Notes: a model not told the origin generated them from the letters alone. 64,000 nucleotides of DNA from Arcicella gelida (GCF_034931025.1 NZ_JAYGIL010000019.1:75446-139445); one strand, 5' to 3'; numbered from the stretch's first letter, positions 24,523 through 32,119 are shown. Made by a program: numbers and translations.

Positions 24523-25008
24523 TTATTGTTCAGCAAATTCATCTTCACTTACTAATCGATTATAAAATTCTTCAAAAGAATTGGCAACATGAATATCTTC
24601 GTCACATTCACAATCAATCCATCTAATTGTTGGTTTATCACTTAATCTATAATCAAGTGTAATCCACCAATGACCGTCTCCTGTTAGTAAAACTTGTTTG
24701 TCGGGCAATCCCCATTCTTCTATCATATAGGAAGACTGCATGATGTTATGAGCTGAATCTGATTTTTCATCTAATACTATTCCAAATAACTCACTTAATG
24801 GAATATGATTGTCAGCCCAAGTAGTTTTAGTTCTCATTGGAAAAGCAAAACCCTTTGTATATCCTCCATTTTGCACTTTCAGTAGTTTGATAAATATTTC
24901 AGGAAGTTTTACTCCCAACTGACGTTCTGCTTGAATTATTATCTCATCTGTCAAATCTGGATTATTATAATAATTCGAATCCCAAAATTCTGTAAAATCG
25001 ATTTTCAT
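24523..25008 (-). CDS. SMI1/KNR4 (SUKH-1) family protein
   Basis: A 161 aa single-domain SUKH protein. 'DEIIIQAERQLGVKLPEIFIKLLKVQNGGYTKG' (about 21-53) is the defining N-terminal helix and 'GG' turn, and 'VLLTGDGHWWITLDYR' (about 106-121) is the core strand pair. SUKH proteins serve as immunity proteins for contact-dependent and polymorphic nuclease toxins in bacteria. No toxin gene is adjacent, so this is an orphan immunity gene, of the kind often collected in accessory islands. Full composite repeat directly upstream. Confidence 0.85.
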   Translation of the reverse strand: MKIDFTEFWDSNYYNNPDLTDEIIIQAERQLGVKLPEIFIKLLKVQNGGYTKGFAFPMRTKTTWADNHIPLSELFGIVLDEKSDSAHNIMQSSYMIEEWGLPDKQVLLTGDGHWWITLDYRLSDKPTIRWIDCECDEDIHVANSFEEFYNRLVSEDEFAEQ

Positions 25009-25032
25009 GGTATAGTCTTTTAAATGACGAAC

Positions 25033-25155
25033 AACTCGCCAATAAGCAAAAGTTTTGTAGTACTTTCTGAATTATTCCCAAACTAACTTTATAATATGAT
25101 TTTGATAATTGGTGCGTTGCTTTCGCACGTGTTGTTGGTGAACAAACACCAACAA
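25033..25155. repeat. Composite intergenic repeat, full copy
   Basis: From AACTCGCCAATAAGCAAAAG through TATAATATGATTTTGATAAT and GGTGCGTTGCTTTCGCAC to the perfect hairpin GTTGTTGGTG-aacaaa-CACCAACAAC. The matching flank GCTTAGAACAGCGAGG after this copy (about 25180) is also found after the copy at 16356 (about 16528), so the repeat unit extends beyond the hairpin in both places. Confidence 0.88.
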
Positions 25156-25258
25156 CAGCGGGAAATCGTTTTTTGTGGTTCGCTTAGAACAGCGAGGCGA
25201 GGGAAAGTTCAAAATAGGTAGTGAAAAACCCTACGCCAAGTTAGGGTTTGTTGCCTTT

Positions 25259-25621
25259 CTAATCTTCTGTTGTCCAAGCGTAGTCCACTCCAGTCCAACC
25301 AAAATGTTTGTCTTTATATTGTTGCATAGCTGCTTTAAATTGAGAAATAATCAAAACAGCATCACTGTTCGTTGGGAATACTTCTTCATCAAGTGAATCT
25401 AAGAATTCTACAGCTGGGTCATCCTTTAATGTGGATTTAACCTTGTTTAAAACTCGATTTGTCATTTTTACTTTTAACTCGTTCAAAGCACCATCCTGCT
25501 TCTTTTTAGATAATTCTTTAATTTCATTGAAAACAGAATCCAAAATTGGGAACAACATATCAAACTCTTCTGCCTGATTTTTAGTCGGTCTTTTTCCTAT
25601 CGCATTTTTTTTCTTAAACAT
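25259..25621 (-). CDS. Small unknown protein, paralogue of the next upstream gene (nuclease operon gene 3)
   Basis: A 120 aa soluble protein of unknown family, third gene of a tight operon. A helical, probably coiled-coil centre ('FNEIKELSKKKQDGALNELKVKMTNRVLNKV', about 31-61) is followed by 'FPTNSDAVLIISQFKAAMQQY'. The upstream gene carries the parallel blocks 'ALSKKSQNDALNKFKLKFVNKI' and 'LPTNSDVAMMLTQY', so the two are tandem duplicates. Its ATG is 1 bp past the preceding stop. Presumably works with the nuclease-like protein encoded first in the operon. Confidence 0.6.
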   Translation of the reverse strand: MFKKKNAIGKRPTKNQAEEFDMLFPILDSVFNEIKELSKKKQDGALNELKVKMTNRVLNKVKSTLKDDPAVEFLDSLDEEVFPTNSDAVLIISQFKAAMQQYKDKHFGWTGVDYAWTTED

Positions 25622-25622
25622 A

Positions 25623-26003
25623 TTATTTCTCTTTTATTTTTTTAGGCATTATTGTTCTAATACTAGATTCTTTGCCATTAATTACCCAATACCAAGACCC
25701 AAAATCCAGTTTAACATTGTCTGCTCTTAACTTTTCAAAACAACTTAAATATTGTGTTAACATCATTGCAACATCACTGTTTGTCGGTAAATCATTTTCA
25801 TCAAAAATTTCAAAATCTGAAAAAGGCTTATAATCATCGCCAAGTAGGATGTTTGAATCAGAAATGATTTTATTTACAAATTTGAGTTTGAATTTATTAA
25901 GTGCATCATTTTGAGACTTCTTAGATAACGCACTTATTTCGTTATGCAATCCTTCTAGTTGGGCTTGTAGTTTTTCAAAATTATCAACTTCTTGTTTTGT
26001 CAT
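25623..26003 (-). CDS. Small unknown protein, paralogue of the gene at 25259 (nuclease operon gene 2)
   Basis: A 126 aa soluble protein with a helical N-terminal half ('NFEKLQAQLEGLHNEISALSKKSQNDALNKF') and the shared 'LPTNSDVAMMLTQY' block, ending in a basic tail (PKKIKEK). I chose the ATG at 26003, 11 bp after the stop of the large first gene, rather than an in-frame TTG at 26027 inside it. The shape (two homologous small proteins) suggests a heterodimer or a binding/regulatory pair for the nuclease. No known family recognised. Confidence 0.6.
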   Translation of the reverse strand: MTKQEVDNFEKLQAQLEGLHNEISALSKKSQNDALNKFKLKFVNKIISDSNILLGDDYKPFSDFEIFDENDLPTNSDVAMMLTQYLSCFEKLRADNVKLDFGSWYWVINGKESSIRTIMPKKIKEK

Positions 26004-26014
26004 ATTTCTAAATT

Positions 26015-27385
26015 TTATGATGGACAACTTCTTGTAAACTCTATGTATTTTCGTTTAATAACTTCAATGGGTAAACGTTGTTTGCTTTCGTAAACTTCTC
26101 CCATTAGTTTCAAATCATTATCGTCTAAGACCAAAATACATCTTCTTTGACCTGACCATAAATCAATAGTGTTTTGGTAAATGTTCTTAGGAATCTTATT
26201 TCTTGTAAAGATTATTCCAAATCTCCCAAAACTATCAGTCAAATACCGATTCAACTGATTTATATGTTCTCGTTCTAAAGTTTTTACATTCTTTAATTCA
26301 ATAACCAATTGTCTTGAGTCATAAGCATCATAGATGTCACTTAAAAAGTCAAAAGAACGATTATTATAAAATATTAAATCCCTTATTTGTGTGCCTGAAT
26401 CTGTTCTGCTTTGTTCTTTAGCAAAGTCAAGATGTGGATAAAGCAAAGAGGACATTGTTTGAACCATAAGGTCTTCATAATCTCTATCTGCGTTATCAGT
26501 TTTACCTGTTGGTAGTTTTAGAACAGATAAAATTTTTCTTTTTGAAGAAAGGACGGGTATTTGAGTGAACAATGGGTCATTTGTCAACTCTTTGTTTTCT
26601 TTCTCTTTAAGGGTGATGTATGACTGTACTACATTGTAATTGTATCTGTTAAAGTTTAAAACTTCAACACGATTGAGCTTTCCATCATAATGTTTGTCAA
26701 CATCCTTGATGTAATAATTATGAAAAAAATCATCGTAGTTTATCCAAGGGACATATTTAAGCCACCTTTTTGGAGTTAAAATTATCGGTTGATTGTTATC
26801 TGGATTTAAAGGTAGATATGTTTCTTCTGTTTTAAACTTAAAGGATTTATAGTCATAGATTGGGATTGAGCACTTCTCTAATGGAATCTTCAACTTCAGG
26901 CATTGGTCTATGGTATAATCGATTAAGAACGACTTTATTAATGAGCAACTAATATCACTAATTCTGTCTTTTGAAACATTGTCAACCAACAATTGAATTT
27001 CTTCAAAATGTTGGAAACCTTGATTATGTAATTGAGGTATAGCCTTAAAAAGATTTAAAATTTCACCTGCGGTTTTTACTCCAATTTTTTTCCCTTTCCT
27101 AGTTTTGGAATTACCTAATCCTACTTCGCTACATTCTGAAAGCTCAATCAGAATATTTCTACTTTCATCTTCTTTTCCTTTTACGTAATAGTTCCCGAGT
27201 TGATTAAATAGATTGACAATACTCATATGTAGTGAATTGTCTTGTTGAGAATTAATTTTCCAAAGCAAGAAGGGGTCAACATAGAGAGGTATGTCTTCGT
27301 CCAAAAATGGTATGGCAAAATCCACTTCTTCCTGTAAGAAAGGAAGTCTGTGGAAGTCATTTAATCTTGGTCGAATTATTGTCAT
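26015..27385 (-). CDS. PD-(D/E)XK nuclease-like protein (operon gene 1)
   Basis: A 456 aa protein. The C-terminal about 160 residues carry the restriction-endonuclease fold in order: a helix 'RDYEDLMVQTMSSLLYPHLD' with Glu304, 'QIRDLIFYN' with Asp336, 'QLVIELKNVKTL' with Glu363-x-Lys365, and a following helix 'EHINQLNRYLTDSFG' with Gln377, matching D-(x)n-E-x-K plus the QxxxY-like element. The N-terminal about 290 residues ('RPRLNDFHRLPFLQEEVDFAIPFLDEDIPLYVDPFLLWKI') are unassigned. Two short homologous genes follow at once. Genome-defence or immunity role is inference; it could also be a DNA-repair nuclease. Confidence 0.65.
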   Translation of the reverse strand: MTIIRPRLNDFHRLPFLQEEVDFAIPFLDEDIPLYVDPFLLWKINSQQDNSLHMSIVNLFNQLGNYYVKGKEDESRNILIELSECSEVGLGNSKTRKGKKIGVKTAGEILNLFKAIPQLHNQGFQHFEEIQLLVDNVSKDRISDISCSLIKSFLIDYTIDQCLKLKIPLEKCSIPIYDYKSFKFKTEETYLPLNPDNNQPIILTPKRWLKYVPWINYDDFFHNYYIKDVDKHYDGKLNRVEVLNFNRYNYNVVQSYITLKEKENKELTNDPLFTQIPVLSSKRKILSVLKLPTGKTDNADRDYEDLMVQTMSSLLYPHLDFAKEQSRTDSGTQIRDLIFYNNRSFDFLSDIYDAYDSRQLVIELKNVKTLEREHINQLNRYLTDSFGRFGIIFTRNKIPKNIYQNTIDLWSGQRRCILVLDDNDLKLMGEVYESKQRLPIEVIKRKYIEFTRSCPS

Positions 27386-27403
27386 TATCTGTTTTAAGGT
27401 TAA

Positions 27404-27445
27404 GTATTCGCTAATATGCGAAAGTTTTGTCGTACTTTTTGTATT
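27404..27445. repeat. Composite intergenic repeat, partial copy
   Basis: TTCGCTAATATGCGAAAGTT followed by TTGTCGTACTTTTTGTATTG, then direct entry into the 200-bp repeat. This mirrors exactly the order seen at 17388-17693. Confidence 0.78.
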
Positions 27446-27455
27446 GTTATAACCA

Positions 27456-27700
27456 AATTTCCATTTTCCTAAAGTACAATTTTATTTTTTCTTCACAAAC
27501 TCCTCCACATTTTATCAAATAGAATATTAAAGCCTAATTAATCTCTTACTTTCTCCTGCTTCTTTTTAAAAAATTTACCGTATAATAAAAATACGCTTGT
27601 CCTTGTCGATTCAATTTAAAAAAATTACTAATTTTAATTAGCTGAGAGATAGGCAGATGAATGCTATTATGGAACTCAAAGCTGATTGCTCCAAGCTACC
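27456..27700. repeat. 200-bp direct repeat, copy 2
   Basis: Copy of 17492-17693, ending AATTAGCTGAGAGATAGGCAG at about 27656, with an extra right end GATGAATGCTATTATGGAAC...AAAGCTG that is repeated at 28936-28992. It leads straight into the start of the array-associated gene at 27738. Confidence 0.85.
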
Positions 27701-27737
27701 TTATTATTGATTTCTCACTTTTCCAAAATTCAAAAAA

Positions 27738-28484
27738 ATGGCTACAACATCAGAAACAGGTCACGCTGTAAACGTGAAAAACTTCTTTAACCTCGTTAAT
27801 TTCTGCAAAGGTTTCGGCACCCAATACCAGCCTAGCAAAGTTTCTATCCAAATTCCTGCTTTAGAAAACACCTACCAGCAAGCGAAGGAGGCAATCGACG
27901 AAATTATTAGGCAAACTACTGCCTACAATATCGTTATCAATGAAAGAGCTTTATTGTTTAAGGATAATAGAACCTTATCGACTCGATTGATTAATGCTTT
28001 TGAAATGACCGATGCTCCCGATGCTACGAAGAAGGATGTAAAAGGCTTTAATCGAAAATTACAAGGAAAAAAAGCCAGTGCTGTAAAAGAAACAGATAGT
28101 ACGATTGATGGTTTGAATGCCGAAGCACCTAAAACCATTTCATCTTCACAAACATCTTTTAACCAACAAGTTGAGCATTTAAAAGCCTTGGTTACTGTCT
28201 TAGAAAGTGAGCCAAGTTATGTGCCTAATGAAGTGGATTTAAAGGTAAGTACGCTAAAAAATTTAATTAGCCAACAAGATAGTGCCAATGAACAGGTTGC
28301 GATTGTTTACACGGCTCTTAGCAATGCAAGGCTAAAGAGAGATAGGATTTTGTATGGGGAAGAAACGGGTTTATATAATATCAGTTTGGATATTAAGAAA
28401 TATGTAAAAGCAGTCTTCGGAGCAAGTAGTCCTGAATATAAACAAGTAACTGGGGTAAGTATTAAGGATTTCAAGAAAAAATAG
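27738..28484 (+). CDS. Unknown helical protein associated with tandem array 2
   Basis: A 248 aa soluble, basic, mostly helical protein. A conserved-looking N-terminus 'HAVNVKNFFNLVNFCKGFGTQYQPS' (about 9-33), then long helices (about 40-75, 150-205) and 'ARLKRDRILYGEETGLYNIS...IKKYVKAVFGASSPEYKQVTGV' (about 200-243). No signal peptide, membrane span or catalytic motif; no family recognised. It reads toward a 21-bp tandem array that begins 53 bp after the stop and is followed by a hairpin, so gene and array would share one transcript. The gene is bracketed by direct repeats. Its size and helical make-up are like those of the DUF6261-like protein beside array 1. Confidence 0.6.
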   Translation: MATTSETGHAVNVKNFFNLVNFCKGFGTQYQPSKVSIQIPALENTYQQAKEAIDEIIRQTTAYNIVINERALLFKDNRTLSTRLINAFEMTDAPDATKKDVKGFNRKLQGKKASAVKETDSTIDGLNAEAPKTISSSQTSFNQQVEHLKALVTVLESEPSYVPNEVDLKVSTLKNLISQQDSANEQVAIVYTALSNARLKRDRILYGEETGLYNISLDIKKYVKAVFGASSPEYKQVTGVSIKDFKKK

Positions 28485-28536
28485 GGAGCTTCAAATCCTT
28501 AGGATGTTGGAGGTAATTCGAGAGATGAAGTAACTT

Positions 28537-28851
28537 GACTGAGGGATTTCGCTTCTTGATTGAGAGATTTTACTTCCTGACTGAGGGATTTTGCTTCCCG
28601 ACGGAGAGATTTTGCTTCCTAACAGAGAGATTTTGCTTCCTAACAGAGAGATTTTGCTTCCTAACAGAGAGATTTTGCTTCACGACGGAGAGATTTTACT
28701 TCACGACGGAGAGATTTTACTTCACGACGGAGAGATTTTGCTTCCTAACAAAGAGATTTTGCTTCCCAACTGAGGGGTTTTGCTTCCTGACTGAGGGATT
28801 TTGCTTCCTGACTGAGGGATTTTGCTTCCTGACTAAGGGATTTTGGAATCC
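28537..28851. repeat. Tandem array of fifteen 21-bp units (array 2)
   Basis: Fifteen units of exactly 21 bp, consensus GACNGAGAGATTTTGCTTCCT. Neighbouring units are often identical (units 5 and 6; 8 and 9; 13 and 14), showing block-wise local duplication. Because 21 is divisible by three, reading frames stay open across it, giving artefact heptad proteins in two frames. A degenerate unit precedes (about 28519) and one follows (28852). It ends 15 bp before a perfect 33-bp palindrome. Confidence 0.93.
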
Positions 28852-28866
28852 GTACGAGAGATTTTT

Positions 28867-28899
28867 ACTGATGGCATGACTTGAAGTCATGCCATCAGT
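28867..28899 (+). terminator. 33-bp palindrome closing array 2 (ATGGCATGACT family, copy 2)
   Basis: ACTGATGGCATGACTT, one G, then the perfect reverse complement, followed by TGTTTTTTATC. The T-run makes it a good rho-independent terminator for the gene-plus-array transcript. Confidence 0.8.
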
Positions 28900-28935
28900 T
28901 GTTTTTTATCATAACCCCCTTTAATACAAAGACAT

Positions 28936-28992
28936 GAATTTAAAGTAGCTAAGAGATAAGCAGATGAATACCTATTATCAAACTAAAAGCTA
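28936..28992. repeat. Right-end copy of the 200-bp direct repeat
   Basis: ATTTAAAGTAGCTAAGAGATAAGCAGATGAATACCTATTATC...AACTAAAAGCT aligns with about 27634-27690. Together the two copies flank the 27738 gene plus array 2 (about 1.25 kb). Confidence 0.7.
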
Positions 28993-29146
28993 TGTCTTAA
29001 CCAAAATATAAGCGTATGGATAGAAAATTAATGGGCTTTTTGTCTGAGAATGAATAAATTCAAAGGCAATTTTTTATATTTGGAATCATAACGATTATCA
29101 AAATTATTGACTCTTGCACAAGGAAATAACACTAAACTAATTACCT

Positions 29147-29524
29147 ATGAAAGGATACTATAAAATTCCGACAATCATTTTTGCGCTACTATTAATAATT
29201 CCTGGAGATAAAATATCATTTCCTGTTTTTTTGATAATTCTATTAAGTTTTACAGGTGGTCTTTTGCAAATACTATTTAGTATCTTTTCAATTACTTCAA
29301 TAGTTTATTTAATATACTCTACATATTCAAAATTTAACAATAAAGCAGATGATATTGTTATAATTACAATTATTGTTATCTCCTTTTTATTGCTACTAAC
29401 ACAATATAATGCTATTTATTATTATGGAGATATAGTGGTTTTCATTTCAATATTTTTGTTTCTAGCCTTCTCCATTTTAACGCTTTATTATTCAATTAAC
29501 AAGCTAATTAATCGAGGGAAATAG
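29147..29524 (+). CDS. Four-TM small membrane protein of unknown function
   Basis: A 125 aa very hydrophobic protein with membrane helices at about 5-22, 24-54, 66-85 and 92-115. No family recognised. A TATATTTG sequence at 29075-29082 matches the Bacteroidota -7 box without a clear -33 element and could be its promoter. Terminated by the palindrome at 29560. Confidence 0.55.
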   Translation: MKGYYKIPTIIFALLLIIPGDKISFPVFLIILLSFTGGLLQILFSIFSITSIVYLIYSTYSKFNNKADDIVIITIIVISFLLLLTQYNAIYYYGDIVVFISIFLFLAFSILTLYYSINKLINRGK

Positions 29525-29559
29525 CCATTCATAAATTTAGATATATCCTTTTGTTGTTT

Positions 29560-29592
29560 ACTCATGGCATGACTCTAAGTCATGCCATGAGT
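29560..29592. repeat. 33-bp palindrome of the ATGGCATGACT family, copy 3
   Basis: ACTCATGGCATGACTC-T-AAGTCATGCCATGAGT: 16-bp arms with one mismatch next to the centre. It differs from copy 1 at 15008 at only one base. Confidence 0.82.
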
Positions 29593-29614
29593 TGAAATCA
29601 GAGTTGGCTTTTAA

Positions 29615-29650
29615 TTCAATAGGGTCGGGATTAATCCCGACCCTATTGAA
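29615..29650. terminator. 36-bp perfect palindrome (TCAATAGGG family)
   Basis: TTCAATAGGGTCGGGATT followed at once by its reverse complement. It shares the outer TCAATAGGG arm with the 5339 palindrome but has a different centre. Lies between the four-TM gene and the converging malic enzyme gene. Confidence 0.65.
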
Positions 29651-29682
29651 TATTAATGATTATTTTCCCTGAGAATAAATAC

Positions 29683-31956
29683 TTATTTCCCCTGTGCTTC
29701 TACCACCGCAATGGCTACCATGTTTACGATTTCACGTACTGATGAACCTAATTGTAATACGTGTACAGGTTTGCGTAATCCTAAAAGGATTGGACCGATG
29801 TACTCAATATCACTCGTTTCTTTCAATAAGTTATAGGCAATATTGGCAGCAGAAAGGTTAGGGAAAATTAAAGTATTTGCTCCTTCTTCAGCTAATTTAG
29901 AGAATGGATAATTTTCTTTAATCAATTCATTATCAAAGGCTAAGTGTGCTTGCATCTCCCCTTCTACAATCATTTCTGGATGCTTTTTCTGTAAAATAGC
30001 CGTCGCTTCACGCATTTTTACGGCATCTTCTCCGTTGGCAGTGCCAAAGTTTGAGTAGGTCAACAAAGCAATTCTTGGTTTCAAGTTGAAACGTTCAACG
30101 GCTTTGGCGGTTAGTTCTGTGATTTCAACAATGTCTTCAACGCTTGGGTTGAAATTCACCGTTGTATCTGAGAAAAACACTGGACCTTTTTTAGTAAGAA
30201 GTATGTACATACCCGCTACTTTCTTCACACCATCTTCACGACCAATAATCTGCAAAGCTGGACGAATTGCATCTGGATAATTACGAGTAAGACCAGAAAT
30301 CACACAGTCAGCATCGCCCGTTTCAACCATCATCGAAGCGAAGTAACTGCGTACTTGCATTTGTTTGTGGGCTTCATACTGGTTATAACCTTTACGTTTT
30401 CTTTTGTTGAAGAAAATGTCACCATATTCTTTCAATCGCTCAATTGTTTCTGGAGCACGTGTATCAATGATTTGAACTTCGTGCAAATCCAGATTATTCT
30501 CTCGAATAATTCTTCTGATTTTATCTTTATCTCCCAACAATATCGGCACACAAATACCTTCATCTTTCGACTGCTGAACAGATTTTAATACTTTCAGATT
30601 TTCAGCATCAGCAAATACCACACGCTTAGGTGAGCGTTTTGCTTTGTTGAAAATATACTTCATCAATTGATTATCCAAGCCCAAACGTTTGCTTAGTTCT
30701 AATTCATAAGCGTCCCAATCGGTAATAGGTTTTTGTGCCAAACCTGCTTCCATTGCCGCACGTGCCACTGCTGGAGCTACGGTAGTAATTAAACGTGGGT
30801 CAACTGGTTTAGGAATAATATAGTTTCTTCCGAAAGAAAGATTCTTTTCGTTATAAGCCAAGTTTACAATGTCTGGCACTGGTTTTTTGGCTAAGTTTGC
30901 TAAAGCTTTAGCGGCAGCCAATTTCATGGTTTCGTCAATTTCAGTAGCACGCACATCCAATGCTCCTCTGAAAATATACGGAAAACCCAATACATTATTT
31001 ACTTGGTTGGGATAATCCGAGCGACCAGTCGCCATGATAATATCTTCACGAGCTGCAACGGCATCTTCATAAGAAATCTCAGGCGTTGGATTTGCCATCG
31101 CAAAAACAATAGCATCTTTTGCCATTGATTTTATCATTTGTTGAGAAACAATATTACCAACCGATAAACCAAGAAATACATCTGCTCCAACCATTGCTTC
31201 GCTTAGGTTATGAATATCTGTGCGTTCAGTAGCAAATGGCTGAACATATTTATTGAGGTCTGTACGTTGTTTTGAAACTAAACCGTCTTTATCGAACATC
31301 AATATATTCTCTACTTTCGCTCCTAAACCTAAGTATAATTTCGCACAAGAAAGAGCCGCAGCACCCGCACCTGAAATCGTGAATTTACATTCTTCGATGC
31401 GTTTTCCTACAATTTCCAAAGCATTCAACAAAGCCGCTGCCGAAATGATGGCAGTTCCATGTTGATCATCGTGCATGATGGGAATATTAAGGTCTTTTCT
31501 TAATCTTTCCTCAATTTCAAAACACTCTGGCGATTTAATATCTTCAAGGTTTACACCTCCAAAAGTTGGTTCTAAAATCTTGACAGTACGAATAATTTCT
31601 TCGGGGTCTTCGGTATTTAATTCAATATCAAAAACATCAATGTCAGCGAATATTTTAAACAAAACGCCTTTTCCTTCCATTACAGGTTTTGAAGCCTCCG
31701 CACCAATATTCCCAAGCCCTAAAACAGCCGTTCCATTTGAAATTACGGCTACTAAATTACCTTTTGCCGTATATTTATAAACGTCTTCACGGTTGGCAGC
31801 AATGGCTAAACATGGTTCTGCTACGCCCGGAGAATATGCGAGAGAAAGGTCTCTTTGCGTTTCTGTTTCTTTGGTGGGAATTACGGCAATTTTGCCCGGA
31901 CGACCTTTAGAATGATAATCTAAAGCATCTTGTTTTCTAATCGAAGATTGACTCAT
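29683..31956 (-). CDS. maeB: NADP-dependent malic enzyme with phosphotransacetylase-like C-terminal domain
   Basis: A 757 aa fusion typical of MaeB. N-terminal malic domain (about 10-160: 'KGRPGKIAVIPTKETETQRDLSLAYSPGVAEPC' and 'ISNGTAVLGLGNIG'), NAD(P)-binding domain (about 165-400: 'FTISGAGAAALSCAKLYLGLG') and PTA-like domain (about 425-750: 'SPKRVVFADAENLKVLKSVQ'). It decarboxylates malate to pyruvate; the PTA part is usually a regulatory acetyl-CoA sensor. The start at 31956 (MSQSSIRKQDALDYH) is chosen because the upstream 45-residue extension does not fit the family. Dicarboxylate transporters lie just upstream on the same strand. Confidence 0.93.
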   Translation of the reverse strand: MSQSSIRKQDALDYHSKGRPGKIAVIPTKETETQRDLSLAYSPGVAEPCLAIAANREDVYKYTAKGNLVAVISNGTAVLGLGNIGAEASKPVMEGKGVLFKIFADIDVFDIELNTEDPEEIIRTVKILEPTFGGVNLEDIKSPECFEIEERLRKDLNIPIMHDDQHGTAIISAAALLNALEIVGKRIEECKFTISGAGAAALSCAKLYLGLGAKVENILMFDKDGLVSKQRTDLNKYVQPFATERTDIHNLSEAMVGADVFLGLSVGNIVSQQMIKSMAKDAIVFAMANPTPEISYEDAVAAREDIIMATGRSDYPNQVNNVLGFPYIFRGALDVRATEIDETMKLAAAKALANLAKKPVPDIVNLAYNEKNLSFGRNYIIPKPVDPRLITTVAPAVARAAMEAGLAQKPITDWDAYELELSKRLGLDNQLMKYIFNKAKRSPKRVVFADAENLKVLKSVQQSKDEGICVPILLGDKDKIRRIIRENNLDLHEVQIIDTRAPETIERLKEYGDIFFNKRKRKGYNQYEAHKQMQVRSYFASMMVETGDADCVISGLTRNYPDAIRPALQIIGREDGVKKVAGMYILLTKKGPVFFSDTTVNFNPSVEDIVEITELTAKAVERFNLKPRIALLTYSNFGTANGEDAVKMREATAILQKKHPEMIVEGEMQAHLAFDNELIKENYPFSKLAEEGANTLIFPNLSAANIAYNLLKETSDIEYIGPILLGLRKPVHVLQLGSSVREIVNMVAIAVVEAQGK

Positions 31957-32065
31957 AATGATTGGTACAATAATGTTTATTTTCAAAACTGTGAGCAAAA
32001 ATACGCTACGAGTATTTGATAAGCTAAGGAAATCGTGAAGGATTAGGCACTGACCAAAAAACAAA

Positions 32066-32092
32066 GATGGTTCTCCGAATCGAAAAACCATC
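32066..32092 (-). terminator. Weak hairpin after the aldose-epimerase-like gene
   Basis: GATGGTT (32066-32072) and AACCATC (32086-32092) pair over a 13-nt loop, 28 bp downstream of the stop at 32120. Short stem, weak U-tract. Confidence 0.35.
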
Positions 32093-32119
32093 GTCGAAAT
32101 ATTTCAACATAAAATATTA

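Noticed and set aside
15699..27445. Chromosomal integron with attC sites
   Set aside because: Copies lack a clear pair of complementary outer core sites (GTTRRRY and RYYYAAC), and no integron integrase is in the window. Cassette-like behaviour is kept only as a hypothesis.
28535..28879. Open frame of 114 codons with heptad repeats (TERFCFL type) and a second one in another frame
   Set aside because: It is produced by the 21-bp tandem array, whose period is divisible by three. Two frames are open at once, the product is a monotonous repeat of aromatic residues, and the frame ends inside the terminator palindrome.
29683..32091. Extended 802 aa form of the malic enzyme
   Set aside because: The N-terminal 45 residues do not resemble MaeB; the ATG at 31956 gives the usual beginning.
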